A stretch of 64,000 nucleotides of DNA from Hetaerina americana (Eukaryota > Arthropoda > Insecta > Odonata > Calopterygidae). The position numbers and the translations under genes were made by a program. Location of the stretch: the NCBI GenBank assembly GCA_022747635.1, contig JAKTNV010000006.1, forward strand, positions 71,029,590 through 71,093,589, given 5' to 3'. The notes under the pieces are model-generated. The model was given only the letters and a program-made list of their open reading frames with translations, did no database searches and was not told where the DNA came from. This document shows positions 12,851-30,951 of the stretch, in pieces (position 1 is the first letter of the stretch; every line of letters starts with the position of its first letter).

Positions 12851-12900
12851 AACAGGTTTGCGACAGGAACTCGGATACGAACCCAGGCATTCAAACACTA
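12851..12900 (-). repeat. Isolated Pol III B-box-like motif, possible SINE scrap
   Basis: The minus strand contains GGGTTCGTATCC (about 12873-12884), an excellent tRNA T-loop/B-box match, but no convincing A box 30-60 bases upstream and no tRNA fold. It could be a tRNA-derived SINE remnant or chance. Confidence 0.2.
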
Positions 12901-13981
12901 ATAAAACAAGACGAAAACATTCCAAAGGAGCGAGGGGTGGAGTTAACTTATAGCACCGAGGAATTTAATCATTAATACTCCGCAATATGCTAATATATCA
13001 CGAACGGATAACGGAGGAGAAATTCATGGTGTTATACTTACACTTAAACATTCATTTATCATCGGAAAATTTACATTACAACAAAAGAAGAAACAAAAGC
13101 AATATGAATTGATCTTAATATGATCGGGCAAAGATTTCATATTTTTTGGACTTACCGTTTACAAACTCTTATTTAATGTGAATTGTTAAAAATGACGAAG
13201 CGTGGGAAGATTTATGGAAAGGGATAGAAAAACCAAATTTTAAGGAAAAAACGACCACAGTTTTAAAATAAAAATTAGAACGCAAAAAATGAGGAAAATA
13301 CCGTTCTTTCTTTAAATATAACTACTGTTGACTGGAGCCAGCTGCCTGGAGTTTTGAATTGAGATTTGAATCCTTTCCATCCAATTTCGAGAGTTTTAAG
13401 AATAAGTGTAAAGCAGCCATTGGGTGATAAACTTCATTGATCAGTGATTATTATACTAATGTACTTATTAAAACATTGTTTGTATGTGAAGTGGACGGTG
13501 TGAGAAGTTGTATTGCAAAAGTGAATGATGTGTTAACGGTGCCTGATTTTGAACGGCATATGGAATTGAAGAGTGCGTGATTATGGACGGAGTGTATGGA
13601 CAGAGCGTCGTAGATATGGTGTGAATCTAACCCATGTGTGATGGTAAAGGTGCGATTGGTAATCTTTAAGTGTCACTGTATATAAGAGTTTTTGCCTCAT
13701 ATCTGTTCTTCTCGTGTATGTATGTATGTGTATTGTAAGAGTGACCATTGATCAGACTTGACCATTGCCACCAGGAATATTGCCTAATTGCAACGAGATT
13801 TCTATAATAATAATTAAAAACTTAATGGTTCACTTTATTTGCAAAATTCAGCGATGCTTACGGTGTTGGTAGTGCCATGCAAAACATGGTATCGGGCCGA
13901 ACTGTGAGTATATTAATCCGTACCGGAACGCATACACATGTTTAATTCTTAGAAACTGCGGGAGATGTAGTAACAGTAACA
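12901..13981. other. Non-coding stretch, nothing recognised
   Basis: AT-rich to about 13480, then G/T-skewed (GTG-rich) at about 13490-13740 with a short (TATG)n run near 13715-13730. No coding signal seen. Confidence 0.5.
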
Positions 13982-14054
13982 ACTTCGGTAGCTCAACAGG
14001 CTAAAGGACTTGCCCAGACATCAACGGATCCGGGTTCGACTCCAACTCAAAGTG
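13982..14054 (+). repeat. tRNA-like Pol III unit (SINE head or tRNA pseudogene)
   Basis: An A box TAGCTCAACAGG (about 13989-14000) and a B box GGTTCGACTCC (about 14032-14042) are both near-perfect matches to consensus and about 32 bases apart. The outer ends pair partly as an acceptor stem (ACTTCGG with CTCAAAGT, six of seven positions counting G-T). The anticodon and T stems pair poorly, so this is not a convincing functional tRNA. A tRNA-derived SINE head or tRNA pseudogene fits better. Confidence 0.5.
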
Positions 14055-20543
<6,489 letters not shown>

Positions 20544-21133
20544 GAGAATTAGTATTCGACGCCGAACGTTTAGGACGCCCTTCGACCTCAAAAAGTGGCA
20601 AAATTCTTGCAAGAGAGAAGGTTTTGTTGGACAGGGATCGCAGATTAAGTGTTTGCATGGTTTTTGATGAACTTGGCATCCCTAAAAGTGATGTGCATCG
20701 ACTCGTGACCGAAACATGGGCATGAGAAAAGTGAGTGTGCATAGTTGGTGCCGCGAGTGCTCTCGGACGAACAAAAGGAAACTCGCACGCGGATCTGCCA
20801 AGAGCTGCTCGACCATATGAGTGACGATCCAAATTTTTTAGATAACGCCCCACCAGGCTTCTTCATCTTCCCCCAGCTGATATTCGTGCTGAAAGGATGT
20901 CACCACGGCTCGATGGAAGCGTTACAACAGGCCGTGACGAGGGAGCTTGGCAGCATTCCGGGCGCCGCCATCCAGAAGGCGTACGAGGCTTGGAAAATCA
21001 GCTGGCAGTAATCGGTTTGTGGACTCACAAGGGTGCTACTTCGGAAACTTTTCAGTGAACGTGTCAATTCTGGCAATACATGTATTTTAATCGGCTCAGT
21101 CCTACTACTCTTGTCACAGACCTTATACGCAGT
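20544..21133 (+). mobile_element. Internally deleted mariner-family transposon
   Basis: The plus strand reads a mariner transposase relic. ERLGRPSTSKSGKILAREKV (from about 20560), RDRRLSV and GIPKSDVHRLVTE form the paired helix-turn-helix DNA-binding region. After a frameshift near 20715 it continues MGMRKV, then VPRVLSDEQKETRTRICQEL and DDPNFLDN (to about 20848). The frame then jumps straight to APPGFFIFPQL, LKG and EALQQAVTRELGSIP, a C-terminal segment ending at a stop near 21011. The intervening DD34D catalytic core is missing: the GDE and DNAR blocks are absent and the third aspartate of the SPDLAPCD block reads G. The element cannot transpose on its own. The 3' limit near 21133 is tentative, and I found no certain TIR at either end. 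Confidence 0.8.
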
Positions 21134-22482
21134 GTAACATGACATCGAAGAGTGTCCAGCTATACGAATATTCCAAAGCTTATTATATGTGCATGTATGG
21201 TGACTAGGATAGCCTGTGAATTTAACCGAAATTATTGAATTTAACAGTTAAAAGGTCATCAAATAACAAAATAAAGTATCCATTAAGGAGAGAATGTAAA
21301 CGGATGTATTTATAGATGAGTAGTCATCCGAAGAATCTGAGAGTGACTTTCAAAAATGTGTGTGCATAAAATATAAATGTTGATGTGACATCATGTATTA
21401 GCAATTGTATTTCGCAGCATATTTTACACCCTGACGAGACTTGTGCTCAGGAGGACTGCGTGATTTTTTTTGTGTGGCAAAGAATGTTAACTGATAAGTA
21501 AGATAACTAAGATTTTTTTCCTCCCTATAGCCATCAATTAGTCAAGGATGTATTTTGTTACCAATTTTTTATTCCTATTTTGTCTAAATAGTTGATAACA
21601 TATAACATTTTTTGTACTTAATTTTTTATTTAAATTTGTAAAGTTTTGAATAAAAATAAATGTTCATTCGGAAAAAAAATACGTCTGGGGCTTAAGACGC
21701 TTTTACTGGGCTGCCATAATGTACTTTCATGAAAACGAGCGCTCTTTTTGTCGTTGTTCCCGATTCTTTCTTTTCTACACTATACCTGTATGCTATAAAC
21801 TTTCACATTTCCTTTTCCTGATTAAAACAAAAATGAGTCAAGCAGATAGCAAAAATTTGAATTTTCATACTTTTAAATTACACCCCTCCCTCATACAGGG
21901 TGTGGCAACAAACCTTCGTTTTTAAAGGGGGTTTACTTCATAAAAAAAGGAAGCAATTTTGCCGCACCCTTGAATTAAGTCTGTCCCTGCCTAGGAAAAT
22001 TGTGCTTACTTGCATGGAAAAACGGGACAAAAAATGTCCTTGCTTTTTTAAATTCCAATAATTTCTTTGCATCATGACTCCAAAGATAGAGTACATATCA
22101 TCACCCTCGCATACGTTTGTACAAACGGATCAAACATCGGAAAATAAGTGTTGGCCGTTTTCCTTCCTTCGCTGGTTATGGTGCCGACTTACGTCAAGCC
22201 GACCAAGCATTAGGTCCGTCTGAATTTTTATTCAACAGGAAATATACAGTAAAGTTAATTATCCCTAGAACTTTTACAGATATATTTTGACGTGCGGTTC
22301 TGTTGTGCCTAACAATTTAAACAGTTAAATCCCCTGACAGTGCTTCCCAAAGAGGGATATAATAACATGGTAATAAGGAGCCTAAAGAGGAAAATCTAGA
22401 TATGGAAAGAATGGACATGGAACGGAGAATATAGTTCGTTGAAGCAGAACTCACTGGAACCGCACTGATTAGGTTAAGTGAG
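21134..22482. other. AT-rich non-coding stretch, nothing recognised
   Basis: No coding or RNA signal. AT-rich with poly-T and poly-A runs around 21560-21680. Confidence 0.55.
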
Positions 22483-23255
22483 TCAACATGAAAACGAATT
22501 AGTCGCATCGTGATTCCACTGACAGAAAATGAAAAGCCAATCGGTAAGAAAATATGACGCCTGATTCACGAATATTAATGACGGACAACCATAAATCTGT
22601 ACTGGTGCATTAATGCCATAAACATGTACTGGTGTGAAAGAAGATTGATTTGATGGCATTAAAATATCTATTGGACGGAGAGTGTCAACAAATACTGCTA
22701 CATTATCTGATATCGGTAAACGCTTACCGTGGTGTGATAAAGACAAATGGTGGGGAGAAGTCTGGATGAAATACACCCATCTCCTCCGACAAAAGATTAC
22801 AATAGGAGGCCTCACTCTTCGAAGTCCCATGTGCAGGACGTTGACACGCAGGTAAAAGTGTTTGCGGTTCCTTTTATGGTACTGACATCTCCGATTGGGG
22901 AAGAAATGACGCATGGATCAACGCTCTACTACTGGGAATGTAATTGAAGCAATAGACACGAAAGCTCGGAACACTGCTGTCATAACATGTCACTCCAGAT
23001 CCCAGAGAATATTAATGGTATTTCTCCCCAAGCTGTTCCATAAGATACGCTCTTTGAGATTTGGAAAAGACCTCCCATGGAAAATTTCGAAAAAGATAGC
23101 ATGGCATCCATGCTCTTGATGGAATTGACAACCACTGCAGTAACTAACTTAATAGAGATGCCTATGGCTATGTGTAAAAAAAAAGTGAGACCCACGTCAG
23201 ATTCAGCATAAAAACACCTTTTTAACTCGGAAACAACCCCAGATACTTTAATCAT
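22483..23255 (-). other. Two adjacent unrecognised open frames, possible relic
   Basis: A 143-codon frame (22914-22483) and a 91-codon frame (23255-22980) lie close together on the minus strand. The first contains PISDNVAVFVDTLRPIDILM and PVHVYGINAPVQIYG, with no obvious low complexity. I do not recognise either product, and no start context or splice pattern supports them. They could be chance frames or a decayed transposon gene. This is among the few longer frames in the window not explained by composition or a known element. Confidence 0.15.
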
Positions 23256-24984
23256 AAGTATTTACATGGGTGACAGTTTAGAAAAAAGATTAACATCAGC
23301 TGCTGTACATGGGTTTGCAGGATGCCGCGTCGACATATCCTGGTGGCTAATGACTATGTTCTGTACTACCATCGATTGCAAACAACAACCATGACCAATA
23401 TTTCAACTTTCTGTTTCAATTTCATGAGCTGCTATTTTTTTCCCTGCAGTTGCAGAAGAGGGGAAATTCGCTCTAGGACACTCATTGAGTATTAAAAGAA
23501 GACAGATTCATTAATTTTCAAGCTGCCAGAAGGACGGAAATTTTCAATGGACAGAAATTATATTTTATGCGAGTTTCTCTCTCACTTTTGTCTACATATC
23601 ATGATCAGTGAAATCAAAACGCGAAAGTGTTAAATTTTTGTGAACATCCTGTGGTTATGTGGTTTCTTATGTATCATAGTGTCAACGGAAAAGGGAATTA
23701 GAAGAGTCATTCGATTTTATTTTATATCTCGCGACTTTTTCTTCCCCTAACATTAACCAATTTTAAATATTTGTGCCTTCATCATATGCCTATCGTTATA
23801 ATTCGTTACAATTAACTTTAATAAAATGCCTATTAAAAAATATTTCCTCATAAAATGAAATTAATGGCCATTGTTCTATTTAGCTTCATTCCATCTGCAT
23901 GTATAGGCATGTATGCCCTGGATTACAATTATTCCATATACGTGCTATCCGTTTTTAACTTAAAGATTAGGCTAATTGATTTGCATATGTAAGAAATAAA
24001 GATTGTGAACTTTTTAAATGTGATCTATTTTTTCCTTGCCATTGAAATAGCGTTACTATCTATCCCTACTATTATATTTCCTGACGAAAGAAATCCATAC
24101 AATCAGTATCCTGATGAATACTTAATTAGCACTCAATTTATCTTCCAGCAAGGCTTATCTGTAGTTCAAGGCCAGTGTTTTTTAAGGGGAAAATACGATT
24201 TGTGTTAGATTGTGTTGGCTTATAAGTATTAATGGGCATGTCCGTCCTCATTTTTCCGATAGTTGATTCTACTTCCTTGCTTATGATGACCTTACGGAGT
24301 AGCCCATTGTGAAATCCCAGCACCAAATAAACCCTTATGATGTCAACAACCAGTGTGGCAGTTTGTTACATTAAGTCAGGCCTACTTTTGGCAGTATTTG
24401 TGCGCATAATGCTTACTAACAAAAGGTCGTGTTACCTACCCGATACATCCATTACTCGTCCTTCCCATGGCTACCACCCAAACACAAGGCACTTTAACTG
24501 TAATGCTTAACACCCTTCTCATGAAACCAAAGTGTAAAAGTAATCAACCAGTTTTACCTACATTTAACTCTTTGTAAAACCTCCCCAGCAACGTTAGAAA
24601 AGCATCAATTGTAGATCAACTTAAATCCGTATTTTTTGAGTGTCTCCGTTGGAATTTAAACTATTTCTTTGTTTCTCATCTATTTCAAAAGAACGCAATA
24701 TATGTAGTTAGTGTATTCTGTAAATTTATTATGTTCAGCTACCTATATTATTTGTATGACTATAAAGTTCTTTATAAAACTAATAAGAAAATTTACTATC
24801 CATACTAAAAGACTAGGTACTTTGTCACAGATTTGTGGTAGTGCAAGTCTGTGGAAAAGTACGTCTTTTAATATGGATAATTATTACTTCCACGAAGTGA
24901 AGCCTGAAACAGTAGAATACATGAAAATTTATGTTTACTCGTCTAAATGACGAATCATATCATTTATTTAGTATGCATTTCCTG
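23256..24984. other. AT-rich non-coding stretch, nothing recognised
   Basis: No coding signal above about 80 codons; no repeats or RNA boxes that I can support. Confidence 0.55.
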
Positions 24985-25025
24985 GAATACATGTGTTTCG
25001 CTGCGACGAAACGTGTTTTATGTAT
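24985..25025. repeat. Imperfect inverted repeat around CGAAAC
   Basis: AATACAT and ATGTATT (outer arms) with GTTTCG and CGAAAC (inner arms) flank a six-base loop CTGCGA near 25001-25006. An asymmetric bulge separates the inner and outer arms. An AATAAA followed by ATTATTATT lies about 50 bases downstream (25067-25083), which could be a retroelement 3' tail. Confidence 0.4.
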
Positions 25026-26327
25026 TGTACATTATACTTTTGTTCTTCGGTGGCTGAGCCACTGAACAATAAAGATATTATTATGTGATTCTGGAGGTTC
25101 TAAACGATGAAACCACGGCCAATCCTTAATTTTGTGACCAAAGGCCCTTAAGTGTACCCTCCCCTAGTTGTGCCCCTTGTTTTGGTAGGCAGCGTGAAGG
25201 AAATCCTACGAAAAGATTAAAGAGAGTACGGGGACCCGAGTAAAAAAGAGAGGGACGGAGTGTAAAAGGAAGATAGGACAGCGAAGAGTGGCTGAGGAAG
25301 GGCGTGAGAGGCGATATGAGGCACTCGGCTCGGCAAAGAGAACGCCTTACTGTAGTCATTCTGACTGTAACGGCACTTTTAAGTCCAACATCCCATTTAC
25401 TGAGTTCCAGGACCAAAGTGTTCAAATCCCGGTCCATTAGTCAAGAAAGCTGAGAGGCGCCTAGAGTGACGACGGGAATAAGGGAAAGAGCGCCAAGTAT
25501 GAGACGGTGTAAGAGAAGGAGACCAATTCTTCGCCAACTCATAGAAAGGAGGTTTGAGGTTTGGTGACACAAAAGCATCAGCCTGTCAATGCAAGTACCC
25601 CAACCATCTCCCGCTCTGTGCACACAGCTGGACAAAAATCGGAGATAGAAGATGATTGACGAGAGAGGGACAAAGGAGAAGACGCTTTCTTCGCTGAGGA
25701 CAATGACAATCCAGAGATAGAAGACGTATTATTGTAATGGGTGGCTGGCCTCAAATTCATCATGAAGGATGCGTGGATGTGACATCACCAGTGGTGATAA
25801 TTAGTACGATAGTCCCGATGGAAATCTCCGGAGTATTATTTTTGGTGGATATGTGTGAGCAGCGAAAATAGGCATTCGTCCTAATCATAGTTACAAAAAT
25901 TAGAATAGTTCATGCGCACCTAAACGAAACAGGAATAAAAATTCATATAAAACATAAAAGCAACATCCTTAAAGCTACGATTCAATATTAACTACTCAAC
26001 GAAGACTGATGAGATTGTAAAGTATATTTTTAAGGGGTTCTATTTGTCATAATCCGACTAAGCAATCATTCTCGTGTCACACTTTGTTACATACTGAGAG
26101 ATGAGATAACCCTGACGCTTCATTTAATCTGTTCTCGAAAAGTACATCCAGTGCGAAGAATGATACTAATTTTACGGTCACAGATATGCATTCTTTTATT
26201 TGATTGTGTGTATAACAAATCAATTATTATTTCGTCATTTTAGTAAATTCACAAACCTTAGAGTCAAGGAGAAAGATATAATATAACTTTAGTGCTTATT
26301 AAGTCGAATAGCAAATTTTAAACTTTC
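25026..26327. other. Non-coding stretch, nothing recognised
   Basis: Moderately GC-richer and purine-skewed from about 25180 to 25790, AT-rich after. Minus-strand frames of 60-103 codons here are Ser/Leu-rich and unrecognised. Confidence 0.5.
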
Positions 26328-26708
26328 CTAGGGACATGACATATTTTGTGATTTTTGAGCATTATTGTTTTGCTGTATCAAAAACTGCAAAATGGCTTCC
26401 TTGTGCAGAATACAGCTTCTTAATGCCTGCACATTTGCTCCAACCCATTGAAGATATTCGAAAGGGTTCAGCGGAGCGGACATCAGGGAAGGTACCTGAG
26501 AGACCGTATAAGAGGTAGCGAGGAAATCGGTAGGTCCCAAACTGCTCCCTTGGGGCATATCGTAGCCCGTGAAGGGCGCTGAGAGTCTGAGTAATGGCCA
26601 GGATGAAAGGATACGATCGATCGTGGCTCTCCAAAACCGTAGAATGATCAGTAATGTAGAGATATATTTTACCGGGGGATAGTGAAAAAGCAATAGCCAT
26701 TTTATCAA
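26328..26708 (-). mobile_element. Probable RT fragment of a jockey/CR1-group LINE
   Basis: A 126-codon minus frame carries SAPFTGYDMPQGSSLGPTDF near 26520-26580. This closely resembles the RT block S.PFTVTSGVPQGSNLGPLLF of jockey/CR1-group LINEs. In the overlapping minus frame (26700-26362) the next segment reads YLLYGLSGTFPD, compatible with FLLYINDLPD after a frameshift. No FADD box is visible downstream. The signal rests mainly on about 17 residues, so this is a likely but not certain relic. Confidence 0.5.
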
Positions 26709-29700
26709 ATAAAATAAAAACTTAGATGTTAGTTGAAGCGAAAAATTTCAACGGGAAAGGTTACATTCCTTTCCAGAATAAAAACGAGGAGACGGAAAAA
26801 ATTGGAATTTAGTGGAAAGGAAACGATGCGATAGTATCTTATTCATGGAAGGAATCCATGGGCATTTGATGCCCCCAAGACCTCATCTCTTTACATGAAA
26901 TGAGTATTATACACTATTGTATTTTTAATTCTCTTTGAGGTTAAATGGGCTGGTTTAAATGAGATTTGGGTAAAGGAGGAATGAAGGAGAATTTATCTCC
27001 ATAAATTCATACACCTCATCACTGATATGTCGAAATATAAACTCGTGGTCACGGTCAATTGTCTATTTCAAATACAGACCAAACTACCTACTGTTAGAAA
27101 CTTGTTTTGCGATATTTTTACGTTGTACATGATAATTATCTCATAACTCTTCGCTTAAAATCTGCCTAAATATTAAATCGGGAATAATTGTTGAAATTAT
27201 AACGGCAAAATGCAGAAATACTGATTCATTGACAAGTATGAATTGTTTTCTCGGGATTAAAATTTTTTATGTTCATATCTCAGGAAGTAATTTGAATAAA
27301 AGAATAGTATTTATAAGATTTCAGCAATTCAAATCTATATAGCTACTACTTCATTAGTTTGAAATCATGTCGCTGTTTGAGCAATATTCAATGCACTGAG
27401 ATCATTATTACCTCTCCTAACAGCAATGTCAACATACTAGAAATACGCGATTTTACTTTTTGTAATTTGTACTTTTCCATGCATATTTATTTCTCAAAAT
27501 GAAGAGCAAAATAACTTATTTTGTGAGACTTTTCTCATATTTAGCCGTGATTTGGAAAGAGACATAATTCCATAACTAGTTAATTAGGTAAATAAGTTAC
27601 CAAGTACTGTGTGATGGCGGGCATATTGGTATTTATTCTATTCAAAATACGTACTATTAACATTATATGTATTATAAACTACAAACACAGGTAAAAACCG
27701 CAGGATGTTAGTTCTGATTGTGAGCACAATTGGATTCCCTCGATGAAACACGTTTATAATTTAAAATTATAACGATAATGTAAAGATTGTTCTTTATAGC
27801 CCCAATCATAATCAAATGCGATTCTTCGGAAAATTTACTCATTATTTCCAATTAAAATTGGTTATGGTTATTTCGGAACAACAAAAGTTTCCTATTAACG
27901 GAATTGGATATTCGCTTCAACTCGCGGGTGGAGCAAATTTGAAACTTTTTTAATGAGGAACAAATGCTAGTTTGATTAACGGTTCTGGACTTTAACTCTG
28001 GTATGTTTATACCTTATGCCTGTATTAGGTATTTAATATTTATATCCAAATAGGGAGTGCATCTTGAGAGATGACATCAGATTCCACAGCGGTTTGATGG
28101 GAATAATTCTTTTCAGAATCACAACCTTCATAACAGTCGATATCCTTGCAACGCGAGATATAAAATAGGATTTCGTGCCTCTAGCAATCGCAAGGAATAA
28201 TATTCACACCTCTCGGTGGGAATCTTAACCGATTTTTTTAAGCTACAGATTTCCGAAGCACCCACAACAATAATCCCGAATGTAATGCGGAGCCCACGTA
28301 ATCCTCGCATCGAGCATTAAGCTTCCATTTTAGGGATTTCGCGGCGGAATAGGGAATGCGAAGGTGTGGTTCAGCTGGTAGATCTAAAAAAAACTGATTT
28401 ATATTCCAATATTTCGGCTTTGTTCGTCTTCCCCCGAAAGCGAAATTATTGCTTCGAAATTTTTCCACTGGAGTTGTTAAAAGTTGATAGTAGTTTATTG
28501 CCACTTTTTTGGCAGCGTACGAGTGCGATATTTTGGGCAGCAAAAGAGTGATCGTTTAAGAAAAATATTTTATAAATCACCAGGATTATCATCGATAGGG
28601 AATTTTTATTGGACAGCATTGGGAAGAATAGTTTTAACTAGAATAATAGGAATAACCAGGATGTGTATTTTATTTTCTTGTTGCTCCCAGCATAAAACTC
28701 GTAAGTATTGCAAAATCAAGTGGTTCAAAACATTTCATATTAAGAAATTAGGCTTTGCCAACCCAATGTGAATTTCTTAAAGTTATTGCTCAATGCATTC
28801 CCTTGCACTTGGTAAATAGGATTACAGTCTTATTTCAGGATTTTGACCTTTGGTATGAATCGCAAAAGTCAATGAAAATTCGTGCCGAGCAATCATTATT
28901 ATTGCTTTGACATTATCACCAAATGGTGTTTTCTTTAATTTTTGATTTACTTTCTACTTTATTGCACTGATTTGGTCTTCTTATTCCCAGCATGAGTACA
29001 CCAGGATGTAATTTTGTGTTCTTGCGGGAATATACTCGTATGCTGTTGTTTTTGCACCACAGGTTTATTAATTTTTAAGCCTTGTATACCAATTTTTCGT
29101 ATAATATCTTGCCTCAAGCATTTGCTAATAATCACATTGTAAAATTTCCACTGTTACAATCGCTCACCTGAGTAGTACTCTATTCTCGTACGATGAAACT
29201 AAGTGCGATACGATTTAAAAAATAACGTAAAACTCTTGGAAACACCCAGTGGAAATGCCTCACTCGTAAAATTTATTGGATGCCATTAAGAGGTTCTCCT
29301 TTTAATTATACCAAGGCGTTGCGGAATGCGATTTGTTTTCATGAAATAATTTTTTTGGCCAGTTCACGATTTTAGGTCCTTCTACGAAACGGTTGTTAAG
29401 TGAAAAAGTGACCCAAATTTTCTTTCCGAGAGAAACTTGGGGAAAACTTACCGAGGGTAAAGTAGATAAATATGTTAAACTTCCCCTTTTTACTGCACAT
29501 TCCTGGTCCTCCCTCCTTTCCATAAATTTAAGCCTCATAAAGAAAGGACCGTCCGTTTTATTTCCCCACTATGTGTTAAGAAAAATCTTCATTGTGTTTT
29601 TTCTTCCAGAATGTTTTGTTTGAATGGTCTCGAACCACTTCCTTCTGCAGTCATTCGTTGACTCACTTCTAGCGTACGTTTCTTCAAGCATTTAAGTCTC

Positions 29701-30052
29701 CTTTGTCTTCAAGGCATAGCATTTTCTTTGTCTCAGTTACGTGGGAACAATAACATATTTACTTAACAGCTACAGATAAGCGGAGGAAATATATCTTCAG
29801 CCATAACCCATAGCGGTCTAACATGCTTTTGAATAATGTAGATAGATGTAAGTCTATTAGCAAACACAGAATTAAATTAAATGCAGATGCATTAGGGAAC
29901 AAAAAACTGAAGTGGGTAAAGTGCCTCTAATATCAGGTATTTCTTAGACTCGAGTATTGACGTGTTGAAAAGGCTTGCTTGTTCCTATACGCTCCGGTTA
30001 AGTCGGTCAGCGATTTCGAAGGAAATCACTCGACTCTGCATAATTTGCACCG
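26709..30052. other. AT-rich non-coding stretch, nothing recognised
   Basis: Frames reach about 100 codons at 28238-28543 (minus) and 95 at 28484-28771 (plus) but resemble nothing known. No transposon ends, microsatellites or RNA genes noted. Confidence 0.55.
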
Positions 30053-30165
30053 CACTGAGGAGGCTGCAAAGGTGTCTGACACCATTGAGGTGGAATGTGT
30101 GGTGATGCTGTCACGATCAAATACGAGTGAGGAAGGCAAGCCACCTCGATTATACCTATGTATAA
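30053..30165 (+). mobile_element. Diverged copy of the LINE 5' region seen at the window end
   Basis: The segment from CTGAGGAGGCTGCAAAGG through GTGTCTGACACC, TGATGCTGTCACG and GAGGAAGGCAA to ACCTCGATTA aligns co-linearly with 63755-63850 (GTGAGGCGGCTGCAATGG, GCGTCTGACCCC, TGATGGTGTCACG, GAGGAAGGCAACGGG, ACCTCAATTA). Spacing is conserved apart from small indels, so the two are related by descent. This copy is short and old. Confidence 0.75.
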
Positions 30166-30408
30166 ACCATTATAGCATTATTAGAAAGAAGAATATATGT
30201 ACGGTCTATGAGGCTGGCATACGACGATAATGTATGTTTTTAACGGAATGATTAAGGATCCACAGGTCAGGTGTTGGAGGAGAAAATACTTTTGAGTCAA
30301 ACGATATTCACTCCTTGCAAAAATTATGAGCCTAATACGAGCCTAGTATATTTCTACTAGATTACGAAAAATAACAGTAATAGCCGCCGCAAAAACCTGT
30401 GGCTGGGG
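30166..30408. other. Spacer, nothing recognised
   Basis: AT-rich; no feature seen. Confidence 0.4.
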
Positions 30409-30951
30409 GTGTTAGGCCACCACCCGTATAAAAGAACAGTACCACATGCAAAAACAGCAACATGGAAAACTGCACCCACAGCGGCGCACACACTCATACA
30501 AAAATCCCCTGATCCAACAATCATGCAAACACATGTACCACAAACCAACAAACAACTGCATCCCAGGATGCAGCACGAAAGCCATCCAACAACACGCAAG
30601 CCAGGACACAACAAGCAAGAATGCGAAACTTCACCACTACATGAACATGCAACACAAATTGCTCTCCCCCTAGGAGAATGCGAAACGCAGGGAATGCGGC
30701 CCAACGCCGCAGGTAGCGGGTGGGTCCCACGCAAAGAGGGATCGAAGGGGAGACATTTCAGAGACCCTCCCAACTATCTCAAACTTATAGACAGAGGAGT
30801 GACAATATTAATTACCGAGCACTTGGAAATGGCGAGAGCGCAAGTATTAGCTCCTTCCGATGTAAAATCTGGGGGGCTTTGGTGCCATATCGGAAGATGC
30901 ATGTATGTCTTACAACGGGGACGAAAAGCCATCAATAGAAAGATGAAATAG
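30409..30951 (+). other. A/C-rich T-poor island with 180-codon frame of unknown nature
   Basis: From about 30420 to 30660 the plus strand is strikingly A+C-rich and poor in T and G, giving a His/Thr/Pro/Gln-rich translation. It then turns GC-rich (about 30670-30750). The 180-codon frame is open through both parts and reads more normally toward the C-terminus (e.g. LKLIDRGVTILITEHLEMAR). Overlapping frames on both strands are also open. I recognise no domain. It may be a transposon 5' region, a non-coding exon or a composition artefact. Confidence 0.25.

Noticed and set aside
13982..14054. Functional tRNA gene
   Set aside because: Boxes are good but anticodon and T stems do not pair properly.
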